64,000 nucleotides of DNA, taken from positions 310,001 to 374,000 of the forward strand of contig NZ_QMBP01000004.1 of the NCBI RefSeq assembly GCF_003289945.1. The letters run 5' to 3'. Under the pieces are notes generated by a model, which worked only from the letters and a program-made list of their open reading frames with translations, searched no databases and was not told the origin of the DNA. The DNA comes from Mesorhizobium hawassense (GTDB taxonomy: Bacteria > Pseudomonadota > Alphaproteobacteria > Rhizobiales > Rhizobiaceae). Of this stretch, positions 34,112 through 46,210 are shown piece by piece. Position 1 is the stretch's first letter. Each line of letters starts with the position of its first letter. The translations under genes were made by a program, and so were the position numbers.

Positions 34112-36595
34112 ATGTCCCACATCGCCGTTGCCGTACAGGGCACTGCTGCCGGCGCAGTTCCTGCAGCCCCTGCCAGGCCGAGCGTCGTTTCCCTGAGCGG
34201 GATCACCAAGAGTTTCGGGCCGACGCTTGCCAATGCGGGGATCGACCTCTCCGTGCAGGCCGGCGACGTGATCGGGCTCGTCGGCGGCAACGGCGCCGGC
34301 AAATCGACGCTTATGCGCATCCTGTGCGGCGCGATGTGGCCGACGCTCGGCGCGATCTCCTTTGCCGGCGAAATGGTGGCGTTCGCAGCCTACCACACCG
34401 GCGAGGCGCAGCGGCGCGGCATTCGCATGGTGCATCAGGAGCTGTCGCTCTGCGCCAACCTGTCGGTGGCCGAGAACTTTTTCCTGGAAACTCCCGGCGA
34501 CTCTGCAAGCCGGCCGGGCTGGCGCGCCCTCTACCGTGCCCGTGCCCGCGCCGCGCTCGATGCTGTCTTTCCCGGCAATGGCATCGATGCCGATGCCGAT
34601 GTTAACCACCTCACCATCGCTGAGCGGCAGATGGTGGAGATCGCGCGCGCCGCGGCGACGCCGGGCGTCAAGCTCATCGTGCTCGACGAGCCGACATCCT
34701 CGCTCGATCTCGACCGCTCGAAACAGCTCAGGGCCTTCATCCGCGAGCGGGCGAAGGCGGGGCTAGCCTTCATCTTCATCAGCCACAAGCTGCAGGAGAT
34801 CATCGACGTCGCCACCGAGGTGGTGGTGCTGCGCAACGGCCGCACCGCATGGCAGGGTCATACCGCCGATGCCTCGATCGGTAAGCTTGTGCAACTGATG
34901 GGTGGCGACGCCGATCCGGTCCACCAGCACGCGGTGTCCGCAGCATCCTCCCAAGATGTGCTGGTGCGGCTCTCCAGCCCACTGACGGCCGGGCTTGGCC
35001 GCAACATCGACATCGTGCGCGGCGAGATCGTTGGGCTCGCCGGCCTCGAGGGCGGCGGGCAGAAGGAATTGCTTCACGCCATCTTCAATCCGGAGCACAA
35101 GCATCGTGCGTCCGTCACAAGGCGGGCGGAGGCAGGCTTCATCGCCGGCGATCGGCAGAAGGAAGGCGTGTTCCCGCTCTGGAGCGTGCTTTCCAACATC
35201 AGCATCGGCGCGCTTGCCCGCCGGCCGGCGCTGGGCGTCGTTTCCGAGCGCGCCAACGGCGAAACGGCGAAAGGCGCCGCCAGCAAGCTGCGGCTCGATA
35301 ACAAGCGCTTCCAGTCCAACATCACCGAACTCAGCGGCGGCAACCAGCAGAAGGCGCTGGTGGCGCGGGCGCTGGTCGCCGACACGCCGATCATCCTGCT
35401 CGACGATCCGACGCGCGGCGTGGACATCGCCACCAAGCAGGATTTCTACCGCCTCTGCAACGAGGTCGCGCGCGGCGGCCGGGCGCTGGTCTGGCATACG
35501 ACCGAGGACGCAGAACTGCTCGCCTGCGACCGCGTGCTGGTCTTTTCCGGCGGCCGGATCGTCAAGGAGCTGGCGGGCGAGGCGATCACCGAGCAGGCCA
35601 TCGTCGGCGCCTCCTTCGCACAGCCGGAAGACAAAGCCGCCGGCGTTGGACGCAAGCAGACCGCCATTGCCGGACTTGGGCGCAAGCTGGTCAATGCCGC
35701 GCCTTTCATCGGACTTGCCGCCGTGCTCGCCACCATGATCGCGATCAACCCGGCAGTCGCCTCCACCTTCGGCCTCGACTTGCTCTTGATGCCGGCGCTG
35801 TCGCTCGTGCTGGTGACCGCTGCGCAGATGTTCATCGTCGGCGGCAGCGAGATCGACCTCGGCGTCGGCGCCTTCGCCGGACTGGTCAGCGTGCTCAGCG
35901 CCACGCTGCTCTACGATCAGCCATGGCTCGGCGCGCTGGCGCTGGTGGCCGCGCTCGCCGCCTATGCGGGGCTTGGCGGCGTCATCCAGGCGCGCAAGAT
36001 CCCGGCCATCGTCGTCACGCTGGGTGCATCCTTCATCTGGGTCGGCATCGGCTATGCGCTGCAGCCGACACCGGGCGGCGCGAGCCCGGACTGGCTGACC
36101 GCCCTCTTCGGCTGGTCGGTCAGCTTCATGCCGACGTCGATCATCATGATCGCGGCCGTGGCGCTGATCGTGCTCGTCATTGATCGCTTGCCGCTCGGCG
36201 TGGTGCTGCGCGGCTTCGGCAATAACCCGGCCGCGATGATCCGTTCGGGATGGTCGCCGACGCGCTATGCGCTGGTACGCTACCTCATCGCCGGTCTGTT
36301 CGCCGGCGCCGCCGGCCTGTCGCTGACGGCCATCAACACCGCGAGCGACATCAACTCCGGCAATTCCTACACCTTGCTCAGCGTCGCCGCCGTGGTGATG
36401 GGGGGCTGCTCGCTGCTCGGCGGCATCATCTCGCCGATCGGCGCCGTCGCCGGCGCGGTCACGCTGTCGTTGATCGGCGCGCTGCTCGGCACGCTCAGCG
36501 TCAGCAGCGACTATAACGCCGCCACGCAAGGGCTGATCCTGATCGCCCTGCTCACCCTGCGCAGCCTGACCGCCGACCGCGGGAGCGAGCCATGA
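34112..36595 (+). CDS. Sugar ABC transporter 1: ATPase fused to permease (RbsA-RbsC fusion)
   Basis: An 827-aa protein that joins a double-domain sugar ATPase to a membrane permease. NBD1 has GGNGAGKSTLMRIL, HLTIAERQMVEIARAA and IVLDEPTSSLD. NBD2 (about 290-500) has the usual RbsA degenerate Walker A (GLAGLEGGGQKEL), ELSGGNQQKALVARAL and LLDDPTRGVDIA. From about residue 530 the chain continues as a BPD_transp_2 permease with about eight membrane segments (FIVGGSEIDLGVGAFAGLVSVLSA, AAVVMGGCSLLGGII). Such proteins are normally separate. A second permease gene follows with a 4-nt overlap, so the channel is probably a heterodimer. Confidence 0.88.
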   Translation: MSHIAVAVQGTAAGAVPAAPARPSVVSLSGITKSFGPTLANAGIDLSVQAGDVIGLVGGNGAGKSTLMRILCGAMWPTLGAISFAGEMVAFAAYHTGEAQRRGIRMVHQELSLCANLSVAENFFLETPGDSASRPGWRALYRARARAALDAVFPGNGIDADADVNHLTIAERQMVEIARAAATPGVKLIVLDEPTSSLDLDRSKQLRAFIRERAKAGLAFIFISHKLQEIIDVATEVVVLRNGRTAWQGHTADASIGKLVQLMGGDADPVHQHAVSAASSQDVLVRLSSPLTAGLGRNIDIVRGEIVGLAGLEGGGQKELLHAIFNPEHKHRASVTRRAEAGFIAGDRQKEGVFPLWSVLSNISIGALARRPALGVVSERANGETAKGAASKLRLDNKRFQSNITELSGGNQQKALVARALVADTPIILLDDPTRGVDIATKQDFYRLCNEVARGGRALVWHTTEDAELLACDRVLVFSGGRIVKELAGEAITEQAIVGASFAQPEDKAAGVGRKQTAIAGLGRKLVNAAPFIGLAAVLATMIAINPAVASTFGLDLLLMPALSLVLVTAAQMFIVGGSEIDLGVGAFAGLVSVLSATLLYDQPWLGALALVAALAAYAGLGGVIQARKIPAIVVTLGASFIWVGIGYALQPTPGGASPDWLTALFGWSVSFMPTSIIMIAAVALIVLVIDRLPLGVVLRGFGNNPAAMIRSGWSPTRYALVRYLIAGLFAGAAGLSLTAINTASDINSGNSYTLLSVAAVVMGGCSLLGGIISPIGAVAGAVTLSLIGALLGTLSVSSDYNAATQGLILIALLTLRSLTADRGSEP

Positions 36596-37632
36596 ACGCA
36601 TTCGCAGGCTTCGGCATCTGGGCGCAGCGCAATCGCTGGATCTGGGCGGCGATCGGCGTGCTGATCCTTTGGCTCGTGCTCTCCATCGTCACCAACCGCT
36701 TCAGCCTCTCCAGCCTGTCCGGCGTCATTCTGTCGGCATCCTTCCTGACGGTCGTCGGCATCGGCCAAATGTTCGTGGTGACGACCGGGCGCGGCAACAT
36801 CGACCTGTCGGTCGCCTCGGTGATCACGCTCAGCGCCTTCGTCGCGCTGCTCACCGTCAAGGGTCAGGACGCGAACCTCGCCGTCGGCGTCGTCGCCGCC
36901 ATCGTGCTTGGCGTTGCCGTCGGGGCGTTCAATTCGCTGCTCGTCGTCGGGCTCGGCATTCCGGCGATCATCGCGACGCTGGCGACCGGCTATGTGCTGG
37001 CAACCGCGACGCTGCTATCCAACAAAGCAATCCCGGGTTTCGCCGTCAGCCCTGCCCTCAAGGATATCGCGACGGGACGCATCGGTGGTGTACCGATCAT
37101 GGCCATTGTCGCCATCGTCGGCGTAGCCTTAACCTCCTTCGTGCTGCGCTACACCGTGTTCGGACAGCTCCTGTCGGCGGTCGGCCAGAACCGCGCCGCG
37201 GCGCGGCTCGCCGGCATCCGCAACGGCCGGGTGATCGCGTCCGCCTTCGTCATCTCCTCGGTGCTGGCTTCAGTCGATGGCCTGCTGCTCGGCGCCTATA
37301 TCGGCGGCGCCTTCCTCGAAATGGGTCAGCCCTATCTGTTGCAGTCGATCGCCGCCGTGGTGCTTGGCGGAACGCTGATCTTCGGCGGCTCGGCGACGGC
37401 GCTGGGCACGCTTTTCGCCAGCATCTTGCTCATCCTGATCGTTACCACCATGCAGATCATCGGCTTGCCGCCGGGCGTGCAGGACATCGTGCAGGGCATC
37501 GTCGTCATCTTCGTGCTGGCGCTGGCCGGACGACAAGCGCTGGGGAGGCGCGCCGCCGTCGATCCAGCGGATAGCGAGGCGGATCCAGCGGCCAAGGCGG
37601 AACCGAGCGCCCCGACTGTCCACTCCGGTTGA
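36592..37632 (+). CDS. Sugar ABC transporter 1: second permease (RbsC type)
   Basis: A 346-aa inner-membrane permease of the BPD_transp_2 family, with about nine membrane segments and the family signature MFVVTTGRGNIDLSVASVITLSAFVA. GLGIPAIIATLATGYVLAT and SIAAVVLGGTLIFGGSATALGT are also typical. It overlaps the fused ATPase-permease gene by 4 nt and is presumably its partner. The C-terminal 40 residues are hydrophilic and rich in Ala and Pro. An operator-like site and the apionate oxidoisomerase gene follow 46-110 bp downstream. Confidence 0.87.
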   Translation: MNAFAGFGIWAQRNRWIWAAIGVLILWLVLSIVTNRFSLSSLSGVILSASFLTVVGIGQMFVVTTGRGNIDLSVASVITLSAFVALLTVKGQDANLAVGVVAAIVLGVAVGAFNSLLVVGLGIPAIIATLATGYVLATATLLSNKAIPGFAVSPALKDIATGRIGGVPIMAIVAIVGVALTSFVLRYTVFGQLLSAVGQNRAAARLAGIRNGRVIASAFVISSVLASVDGLLLGAYIGGAFLEMGQPYLLQSIAAVVLGGTLIFGGSATALGTLFASILLILIVTTMQIIGLPPGVQDIVQGIVVIFVLALAGRQALGRRAAVDPADSEADPAAKAEPSAPTVHSG

Positions 37633-37677
37633 GGAAACACAACTCGACGATTCCTCTTGCCAAAATACGGTAGAGTG

Positions 37678-37692
37678 ATCATACCAGTATAC
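37678..37692 (+). promoter_or_regulatory. NanR-type operator, site 2
   Basis: ATCATACCAGTATAC contains the cluster motif (CTGGTATGAT on the minus strand) and the palindrome-like GTATAC. A possible -35, TTGCCA, lies at 37657-37662. It is 51 bp before the apionate oxidoisomerase start codon. Confidence 0.65.
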
Positions 37693-37742
37693 AAGGTGAC
37701 GATTGGCGCGGCTGTCGTCCGAAATTCAGGGAGCAAAGCCAG

Positions 37743-38570
37743 ATGACGACTATTGCGCTGTTCGGTGCGGGCGGGAAAATGGGCTACCGCTTGTCGACCA
37801 ACTTTCGCGGTTCCCCCTACACGATCCGCCATGTCGAGATCAGCGAGGCCGGCAAGGAACGCCTGAAAACCGGGCTCGGCATCGACACGCTCAGCGTCGA
37901 CGAAGCGCTCGCGGGCGCCGAGGTGGTGATCCTGGCCGTCCCCGACACGCATATCGGCAAGGTTGCTGCCGGCATCGAGAGCAAACTCGCGGCCGGCACC
38001 ATGGTCATCGTGCTCGATGCCGCGGCGCCCTTTGCCGGCCATCTGCCGAAGCGCTTGGACCTGACTTACTTCGTCACGCATCCCTGCCATCCGCCGATCT
38101 TCAACGACGAAACAGATATGGCGGCCAAGAAGGATTTCTTCGGTGGCGTAAAGGCCAAGCAGCATTTCGTCAGTGCCCTGATGCAGGGACCGGAGGAAGA
38201 CTACGCCAAGGGCGAGAAGATCGCCCAGATCATCTGGGCGCCGGTGATGCGCTCGCATCGCGTCACCGTCGAGCAGATGGCGCTGCTCGAGCCCGGGCTC
38301 TCGGAGACGGTTTGCGCTTCGCTGCTGGTCGTCATGAAGGAAGCGCTCGACGAGGTCGTGGCGCGCGGTGTCGACCGGCAGGCGGCGCTCGACTTCCTGC
38401 TCGGCCACATGAACGTGCTCGGCGCCGTCATCTTCGGCGAAACCAAGGGCGTGTTCTCGGACGCCTGCAACAAGGCCATCGAATTCGGCAAGCCGGTGCT
38501 GATGCGCGACGACTGGAAGCGCGTCTTTGAGCCGGAGGAGATCGCCGCGAGCATCCAGCGCATCACCTGA
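37743..38570 (+). CDS. apnO: D-apionate oxidoisomerase (ApnO-type)
   Basis: A 275-aa NAD-binding protein: ALFGAGGKMGYRL gives the Rossmann loop at residues 5-17, and the C-terminal half resembles a phosphogluconate dehydrogenase-like helical domain (LGHMNVLGAVIFGETKG). VILAVPDTHIGKVA and FVTHPCHPPIF mark the active-site region. In the published D-apiose pathways (Carter, Gerlt and colleagues, 2018) ApnO converts D-apionate to 3-oxo-isoapionate. Length, fold and location beside apionolactonase, DUF1537 kinase and RuBisCO-like genes support the call; I recognise it mainly by context and fold. It is preceded by its own operator and followed by a repeat, so it may be monocistronic. Confidence 0.72.
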   Translation: MTTIALFGAGGKMGYRLSTNFRGSPYTIRHVEISEAGKERLKTGLGIDTLSVDEALAGAEVVILAVPDTHIGKVAAGIESKLAAGTMVIVLDAAAPFAGHLPKRLDLTYFVTHPCHPPIFNDETDMAAKKDFFGGVKAKQHFVSALMQGPEEDYAKGEKIAQIIWAPVMRSHRVTVEQMALLEPGLSETVCASLLVVMKEALDEVVARGVDRQAALDFLLGHMNVLGAVIFGETKGVFSDACNKAIEFGKPVLMRDDWKRVFEPEEIAASIQRIT

Positions 38571-38580
38571 GGCGGGTTTG

Positions 38581-38710
38581 CCCTCTCCCCTTGTGAGAGA
38601 AGGTGGATCGGTGCACAGCGCCGAGACGGTTGAGGGGTGTTCCAGCCGAGTGAGACACTCCTCATCCGACCGAGCTTCGCTCGGCCACCTTCTCCCACAA
38701 GGGGAGACGG
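38581..38710. repeat. Large inverted-repeat element (family C) of rhizobial type
   Basis: A 26-bp arm at 38581-38606 (CCCTCTCCCCTTGTGAGAGA...) is nearly the reverse complement of 38685-38710. Inside are TGAGGGGTGT (38631-38640) with ACACTCCTCA (38655-38664) and CCGAGC-TTC-GCTCGG (38670-38684). This type is common after genes in Mesorhizobium and relatives. Its position right after apnO suggests a role in ending or stabilising that transcript. Confidence 0.8.
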
Positions 38711-38753
38711 AAGAAACAACTAGCACTCAGGTACACATTACCTGAATTTGTGG

Positions 38754-38781
38754 TTGACTCATCATACCAGTTGGCCTTAGC
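38754..38781 (+). promoter_or_regulatory. NanR-type operator, site 3, within a predicted promoter
   Basis: ATCATACCAG (38761-38770; CTGGTATGAT on the other strand) lies directly after a -35-like TTGACT (38754-38759); a weak -10-like CTTAGC follows at 38776-38781. It is about 200 bp before the second binding-protein gene. Confidence 0.6.
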
Positions 38782-38854
38782 TGATCCTGGCTCGTTTCGA
38801 CCGGATAGCTGAAGGCGGGCCATGGGAGGATGGCGGGGAAACGACAGCGAGAAC

Positions 38855-39916
<1,062 letters not shown>

Positions 39917-39999
39917 GCCGGCGCGATGCACGCTGCGAGGGGCGAACGCGCGTTCGTCCCTCGCCTCCATTTCACTTTCCGGATGCTTTTTTGACCGCC

Positions 40000-40658
40000 A
40001 TGCCGAACAAGTTGACCCGGCTGACCCTTGGGCTGATGCTTGCCGCGCTCGCTGGCATCGGCCTCGGCGCCTGCAAGATCCTGCCGACGCCGTCGGCGCA
40101 AGGCGGCGACAGCGCCAACAACTCGGCCTTCAATCCCGACGGGAAGGTCGAGGAAATCTGGGCCTCCAAGGTCATCCCCTATCTGCAGCAGAAGGCCGGG
40201 CCGTTCGCGGAAGTCCACGCTCAAGCCAAGGCCGATCAGGCCGCCGCCGGTGCCAAATATGGCAATCCGAAGAAGCAGGCGAACTCGCCATGGACCTTCG
40301 CGGTGCGCGTCGAGGGCAAGATCGTCGCCGCCAACACGCAGTCGCGCGCGGGAACCATCGATGTCGACGTCGATGGCGACGGCACGGCGGATGCGCGGGT
40401 GCAGATCGGGCCGGCCATGCGCGGCACCGCATTGCGCGACAGCCTCGACTTCGTCCAGTTCAACGATTTCACCAACCAGATCGACTTCGCGCAGTTCGGC
40501 AAGGCCTTCAACGCCTATGCCGACAAGACGGTGCTGTCCAAGCTGCCGCGCGAGGCGCTCGAGGGCCGGACCGCCAAGGTGCTCGGCGCCTACACGATCG
40601 AGAGCGGCCAGGACCTGCCGCTGGTGACGCCGGCGGAGGCCGAGATCGGGCCGAAGCC

Positions 40659-40662
<4 letters not shown>
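40000..40662 (+). CDS. DUF2291 lipoprotein associated with a sugar ABC transporter
   Basis: A 220-aa lipoprotein: MPNKLTRLTLGLMLAALAGIGLGACKI ends in a lipobox with Cys25. The mature region (GKVEEIWASKVIPYLQQKAGPF, GTIDVDVDGDGTADARVQIGPAMRGTALRD) matches DUF2291, a family usually found between the binding protein and ATPase genes of sugar transporters, as here. Its function is not established; a periplasmic accessory role in uptake is a reasonable inference. It starts 83 bp after the binding protein and overlaps the ATPase gene by 4 nt. The long open frame that reaches back to 38830 in this frame is a shadow of the binding-protein gene. Confidence 0.82.
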
Positions 40663-42202
<1,540 letters not shown>

Positions 42203-42206
<4 letters not shown>

Positions 42207-43267
42207 CCGACATCCCCGCCAAGGCTGCCGCGCCATCCGCATCCGGCGGCTCGCTGCTGCTGACGCTGATGAAGCTCAGGACCTTCATCGCGCTGATCGC
42301 GGTGCTGGTGTTCTTCTCGATCGCGGCGCCAAACTTCCTCTCGGCCGCCAATCTGATCCTGATGGCCAAGCACGTCGCGCTCAACGCCTTCCTCGCCATG
42401 GGGATGACCTTCGTCATCATCACCGGCGGCATTGACCTGTCGGTCGGCTCGATCGTCGGCCTGTGCGGCATGGTCGCCGGCTACCTCGTGCTCAACGGCA
42501 TCGACCTGCAAATCGGCTACACCGTCTATTTCAACGTCTTCGAGATCGCGCTGATCACGCTCTTGGTCGGCATCGCGATCGGCGCCGTCAACGGACTGCT
42601 GATCACCAGGCTGAACGTCGCGCCCTTCATCGCCACGCTCGGCACGCTCTACGTCTCGCGCGGCCTGGCGCTGTTGTCGTCGGACGGCCGCACCTTCCCC
42701 AACCTCGTCGGCAAGCCGGAACTCGGCACCACCGGCTTCGGCTATCTCGGCGCCGGCAAGCTGCTTGGACTGCCGGTGTCGATCTGGATCCTGCTCGTGG
42801 TGGCGCTTGGGGCGGCGTATCTCGCCAGATACACGCCGCTCGGCCGCCATATCTTCGCCGTCGGCGGCAATGAGCGCGCATCACGCATCTCGGGCGTGCG
42901 GGTCAACATGGTGAAGATGTTCGTCTACATGTTCTCCGGCTTCTGCGCGGCGATCGTCGGCCTCATCATCTCGTCCGAGCTGATGGCCTCCCATCCGGCG
43001 ACGGGCGAGAGCTTCGAGCTCAACGCCATCGCGGCTGCAGTGCTCGGCGGCACCTCGATGTCTGGCGGTCGGGGCACGATCGGCGGCACCATCGTCGGCG
43101 CCTTCGTCATCGGTATCCTGTCCGACGGACTGGTGATGATGGGCGTCAGTTCGTTCTGGCAGATGGTCATCAAGGGCCTCGTCATCATCGTGGCGGTGGT
43201 CGTCGACCAGGCGCAACGCCGGCTGCAGAGCCGCGTTACGCTGATGCAGATGGCGAAGGTGGGCTGA
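42203..43267 (+). CDS. Sugar ABC transporter 2: permease (RbsC type)
   Basis: A 354-aa inner-membrane permease with about nine or ten membrane segments and the family signature MTFVIITGGIDLSVGSIVGLCGMVAG. NVAPFIATLGTLYVSRGLALL and NAIAAAVLGGTSMSGGRGTIGGTIVG are near-consensus for RbsC/XylH. It is the only permease of this operon, so it probably works as a homodimer, unlike transporter 1. Two bases separate it from the apiose dehydrogenase gene. Confidence 0.9.
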
Positions 43268-43269
43268 CC

Positions 43270-44304
43270 ATGACTGAGTTGCATGGAGCGCTGATCGGCT
43301 GCGGCTTCTTCGCCGTAAACCAGATGCATGGCTGGCTTGACATCGACGGCGCTTCGATCGTGGCGATCTGCGACCGCGATCCCGAGCGCCTCAGGATCGT
43401 CGGCGACCAGTTCGGTGTGGCGAAGCGCTACAGCGACGCGGCGGCGATGTTCGCGAACGAGAGCCTCGACTTCGTCGACATCGCCACCACCGTAGGCAGC
43501 CATAGGCCGCTGGTCGAGATGGCGGCCGCGCAGCGTGTCCCGGTGATCTGCCAAAAGCCGTTCGCGCCGACGCTTGCCGACGCCAAGGCCATGGTGAAAG
43601 CCTGCGCCGACGCTGGCGTGCCGCTGATGGTGCATGAGAACTTCCGCTGGCAGTCGCCGATCCAGGCGGTGCGTGCCGTGCTCGACAGGGGCGAGATCGG
43701 CACGCCCTTCTTCGGCCGCATCTCCTTCCGCTCGGCCTATGACGTGTTTTCCGGCCAGCCTTACCTGGCGACGGGCAAACGCTTTATCATCGAGGATCTC
43801 GGCATACACATCCTCGACATCGCCCGCTTCCTGCTCGGCGACGTGTCGAGCCTCACTGCGCGCACCAAGCGCGTCAATCCCGCCATCGTCGGCGAGGACG
43901 TGGCGACGATGCTGATGGACCATGAAGGCGGCGCAACGTCGGTGGTCGATTGCAGCTACGCAACGAAGCTTGCCACCGAACCGTTTCCCGAGACGTTGAT
44001 CGAGCTCGACGGCAGCGACGGCACGATCCGGCTGGCGCAAGGCTACCAGCTGACGGTCACCGGCAAAAGCGGCACCGCCGTCAGCGACGTGTCGCCGCCG
44101 CTGCTCTCCTGGGCCTCGCGGCCATGGCACAACATCCAGGAAAGCGTCCTGGCGATCCAGATGCATTGGGTGGATTGCCTGGCGACGGCCAAGGAGCCGG
44201 CGACGTCCGGCGCGGACAATCTCAAGACATTCGCTCTGGTCGAGGCTGCCTATGCCGGCGCCGCCAGCCGGCAGCCGGTACGGATCGACGATCTGCTCAG
44301 ATGA
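43270..44304 (+). CDS. apsD: D-apiose dehydrogenase (Gfo/Idh/MocA family, ApsD-type)
   Basis: A 344-aa NAD(P)-dependent oxidoreductase. GALIGCGFFAVNQMHGW is the Rossmann start. The usual EKP lysine motif reads QKPFAP, keeping the catalytic Lys; GIHILDIARFLLGDV supplies the later catalytic His. In known apiose pathways ApsD oxidises D-apiose to D-apionolactone, the substrate of the next enzyme, whose gene overlaps this one by 4 nt. Adjacency to apnL is the main support; other sugar dehydrogenases of this family cannot be excluded from sequence alone. Confidence 0.78.
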   Translation: MTELHGALIGCGFFAVNQMHGWLDIDGASIVAICDRDPERLRIVGDQFGVAKRYSDAAAMFANESLDFVDIATTVGSHRPLVEMAAAQRVPVICQKPFAPTLADAKAMVKACADAGVPLMVHENFRWQSPIQAVRAVLDRGEIGTPFFGRISFRSAYDVFSGQPYLATGKRFIIEDLGIHILDIARFLLGDVSSLTARTKRVNPAIVGEDVATMLMDHEGGATSVVDCSYATKLATEPFPETLIELDGSDGTIRLAQGYQLTVTGKSGTAVSDVSPPLLSWASRPWHNIQESVLAIQMHWVDCLATAKEPATSGADNLKTFALVEAAYAGAASRQPVRIDDLLR

Positions 44305-46208
44305 CCAAACACCCCCTCCTCCTCTACGGCACGCGCGTGGCCGAGGCCGAACCGGTTCGGCTCAGTGCAGGGCCGCTCAGCGCCGATTTCGTCAACGGCA
44401 ATCTGCGCACCATCCGCCACGGCAGCATCGAGGTGCTGCGCGCCATCGCCTATATCGTGCGCGACCGCGACTGGGGCACCTATGAGCCAGCCCTGTCGGA
44501 TCTGGTCATCGAGCAGAGCGACGAAAGTTTCAGCGTGCGCTATTCGGCCAGTTGCGAGGGACCGGGCGGCAGCCGGCTCGGCTTTGACGCCACGATCGAG
44601 GGCCATGCCGATGGCCGTCTCACCTTCGATGTAAGCGCGCTGCCCGAAAGCGATTTCGAGACCAATCGCTGCGGCTTCTGCATTCTGCATCCGATCGCCG
44701 GTCTCGCCGGCAGCCCGGTGACAGTCGAGCACACCGACGGCCGCCGGGTGGATACGAAGCTGCCGCTGCTGATAGACCCCTGGCAACCCTTCAAGGACAT
44801 GCGCGCCATCACGCATCAGATGCGACCCGGTGTCAGCGCCGAATGCCGGATGGAAGGCGACATTTTCGAGATGGAGGACCAGCGCAACTGGTCCGATGCC
44901 TCCTACAAGACCTATGTGCGGCCGCTCGCGCTGCCATGGCCCTATATACTGCCTGCCGGGCAAACCAATCGTCAGACGATCACCCTGCGCATTGCCGGGG
45001 ACTCTCGGGTGGCTGCCGCGCCAACCGGCGCCGAACCGGTGCACATCGAAATTGGTGAGGCCGGCGCGAAGCTGCCAAATATCGGCGTGGTGATCTATCC
45101 CGAGGACGTCGAGACGGCGCTCGGCAATTTGCCGCTGCTCGACAAGCTTGGCCCGCAGCAGCTTCTCCTCCACCACGACCCGACGCGCGGCCATGGCCTG
45201 GGCGCTTTGCAGGCTCATGCCGAACTCGCCGCCGCATTCCCCGCCAGGACGACACTTGAATGCGTCGTCGCCTGCGCCGGCGATCTCGACGGCGAACTCT
45301 CCGATGTCGCCGGGATGGTGCGCAGGGCCGGCTTGCAGCTCGACGCCGTCGCGGTCTCGCCTTCGGTCGACCGGCAGTCGACCCCGCCCGGCAGCACCTG
45401 GCCGGCCTGCCCGCCGCTCGAGGATCTCTATGCCGCGGCCCGTCGTGCCTTCCCCGGCATCCGCCTCGGTGGCGGCATGTTCAGCTATTTCACCGAGCTC
45501 AACCGCAAGCGCGTTCCAGCCGGCGCGCTCGATTTCGTCACCCATTGCACCTGCCCGATCGTGCATGCGGCCGACGACCTCAGCGTCATGCAATCGCTGG
45601 AAGCCCTGCCTTTCATCACCCAGTCGACACGGGCGATCTACGGGGCGAAGCCGTATCGCATTGGCCCTTCGACCATCGCCATGCGGCAGAACCCCTATGG
45701 CGGCGCGACCAAGGACAATCCGGACGGCCAGCGCATCGCCATGGCCAATCGCGATCCGCGCCATGCCGGCTTGTTCGCTGCCGCCTGGACGATCGGCTAT
45801 GCCGCGCGCGTGGCGCCGGCCGGGCTTGAGATGCTGACGCCCTCCAGCTTCACAGGGGCGTTCGGCTTGCTGGCGGCCGCCGGCGAACCCGCTGGGGAAG
45901 GAACGCAGCGGCCAATCTTCCACGCAGTGCGTGGCCTCGCCGCGCTGGCCGGCCATACTTATATCGCTACGCGCTCAACTGACGAGGACCGCGTGGCGGT
46001 GCTTGCGGGACGTTCGCCGACCGGCGTCATCACAACCTGGCTGGCAAACCTCACGCCGGACGATGTCACTGTCGACGCCTCGGCGGTTGTCGGCGAAACG
46101 GCGGAGCCAGCAGCGGTCTGGGACGAAGCGGGTGGGCGCACGCTTGAACTGGGCGCGGCTACAGGGCGCTTCACCATGCCGGCTTACGCCATAGCCAGGA
46201 TCGGCTGA
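44301..46208 (+). CDS. apnL: D-apionolactonase (ApnL-type)
   Basis: A 635-aa protein of the ApnL family, which hydrolyses D-apionolactone to D-apionate. Sequence features are an N-terminal beta-rich region (VRLSAGPLSADFVNGNLRTIRHG) and a central TIM-barrel-like region (FPGIRLGGGMFSYFTELNRKR, DFVTHCTCPIVHAADD). It is coupled to the apiose dehydrogenase gene by an ATGA overlap at 44301-44304. The family is distinctive and the context consistent, so this is one of the firmer anchors of the apiose assignment. Two bases after its stop comes the end of the convergent regulator gene, leaving no room for a classical terminator. Confidence 0.8.
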   Translation: MTKHPLLLYGTRVAEAEPVRLSAGPLSADFVNGNLRTIRHGSIEVLRAIAYIVRDRDWGTYEPALSDLVIEQSDESFSVRYSASCEGPGGSRLGFDATIEGHADGRLTFDVSALPESDFETNRCGFCILHPIAGLAGSPVTVEHTDGRRVDTKLPLLIDPWQPFKDMRAITHQMRPGVSAECRMEGDIFEMEDQRNWSDASYKTYVRPLALPWPYILPAGQTNRQTITLRIAGDSRVAAAPTGAEPVHIEIGEAGAKLPNIGVVIYPEDVETALGNLPLLDKLGPQQLLLHHDPTRGHGLGALQAHAELAAAFPARTTLECVVACAGDLDGELSDVAGMVRRAGLQLDAVAVSPSVDRQSTPPGSTWPACPPLEDLYAAARRAFPGIRLGGGMFSYFTELNRKRVPAGALDFVTHCTCPIVHAADDLSVMQSLEALPFITQSTRAIYGAKPYRIGPSTIAMRQNPYGGATKDNPDGQRIAMANRDPRHAGLFAAAWTIGYAARVAPAGLEMLTPSSFTGAFGLLAAAGEPAGEGTQRPIFHAVRGLAALAGHTYIATRSTDEDRVAVLAGRSPTGVITTWLANLTPDDVTVDASAVVGETAEPAAVWDEAGGRTLELGAATGRFTMPAYAIARIG

Positions 46209-46210
46209 GC

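Noticed and set aside
34763..36601. A 612-codon open frame on the minus strand opposite the fused ATPase-permease
   Set aside because: Its composition (runs of Asp, Gln, Arg, His) is what high-GC coding produces on the opposite strand; the plus-strand protein is clear.
44250..45956. A 568-codon minus-strand frame opposite the apionolactonase gene
   Set aside because: Arg/Gly/Asp-rich antisense shadow; the plus-strand gene is well supported by overlap coupling and family.
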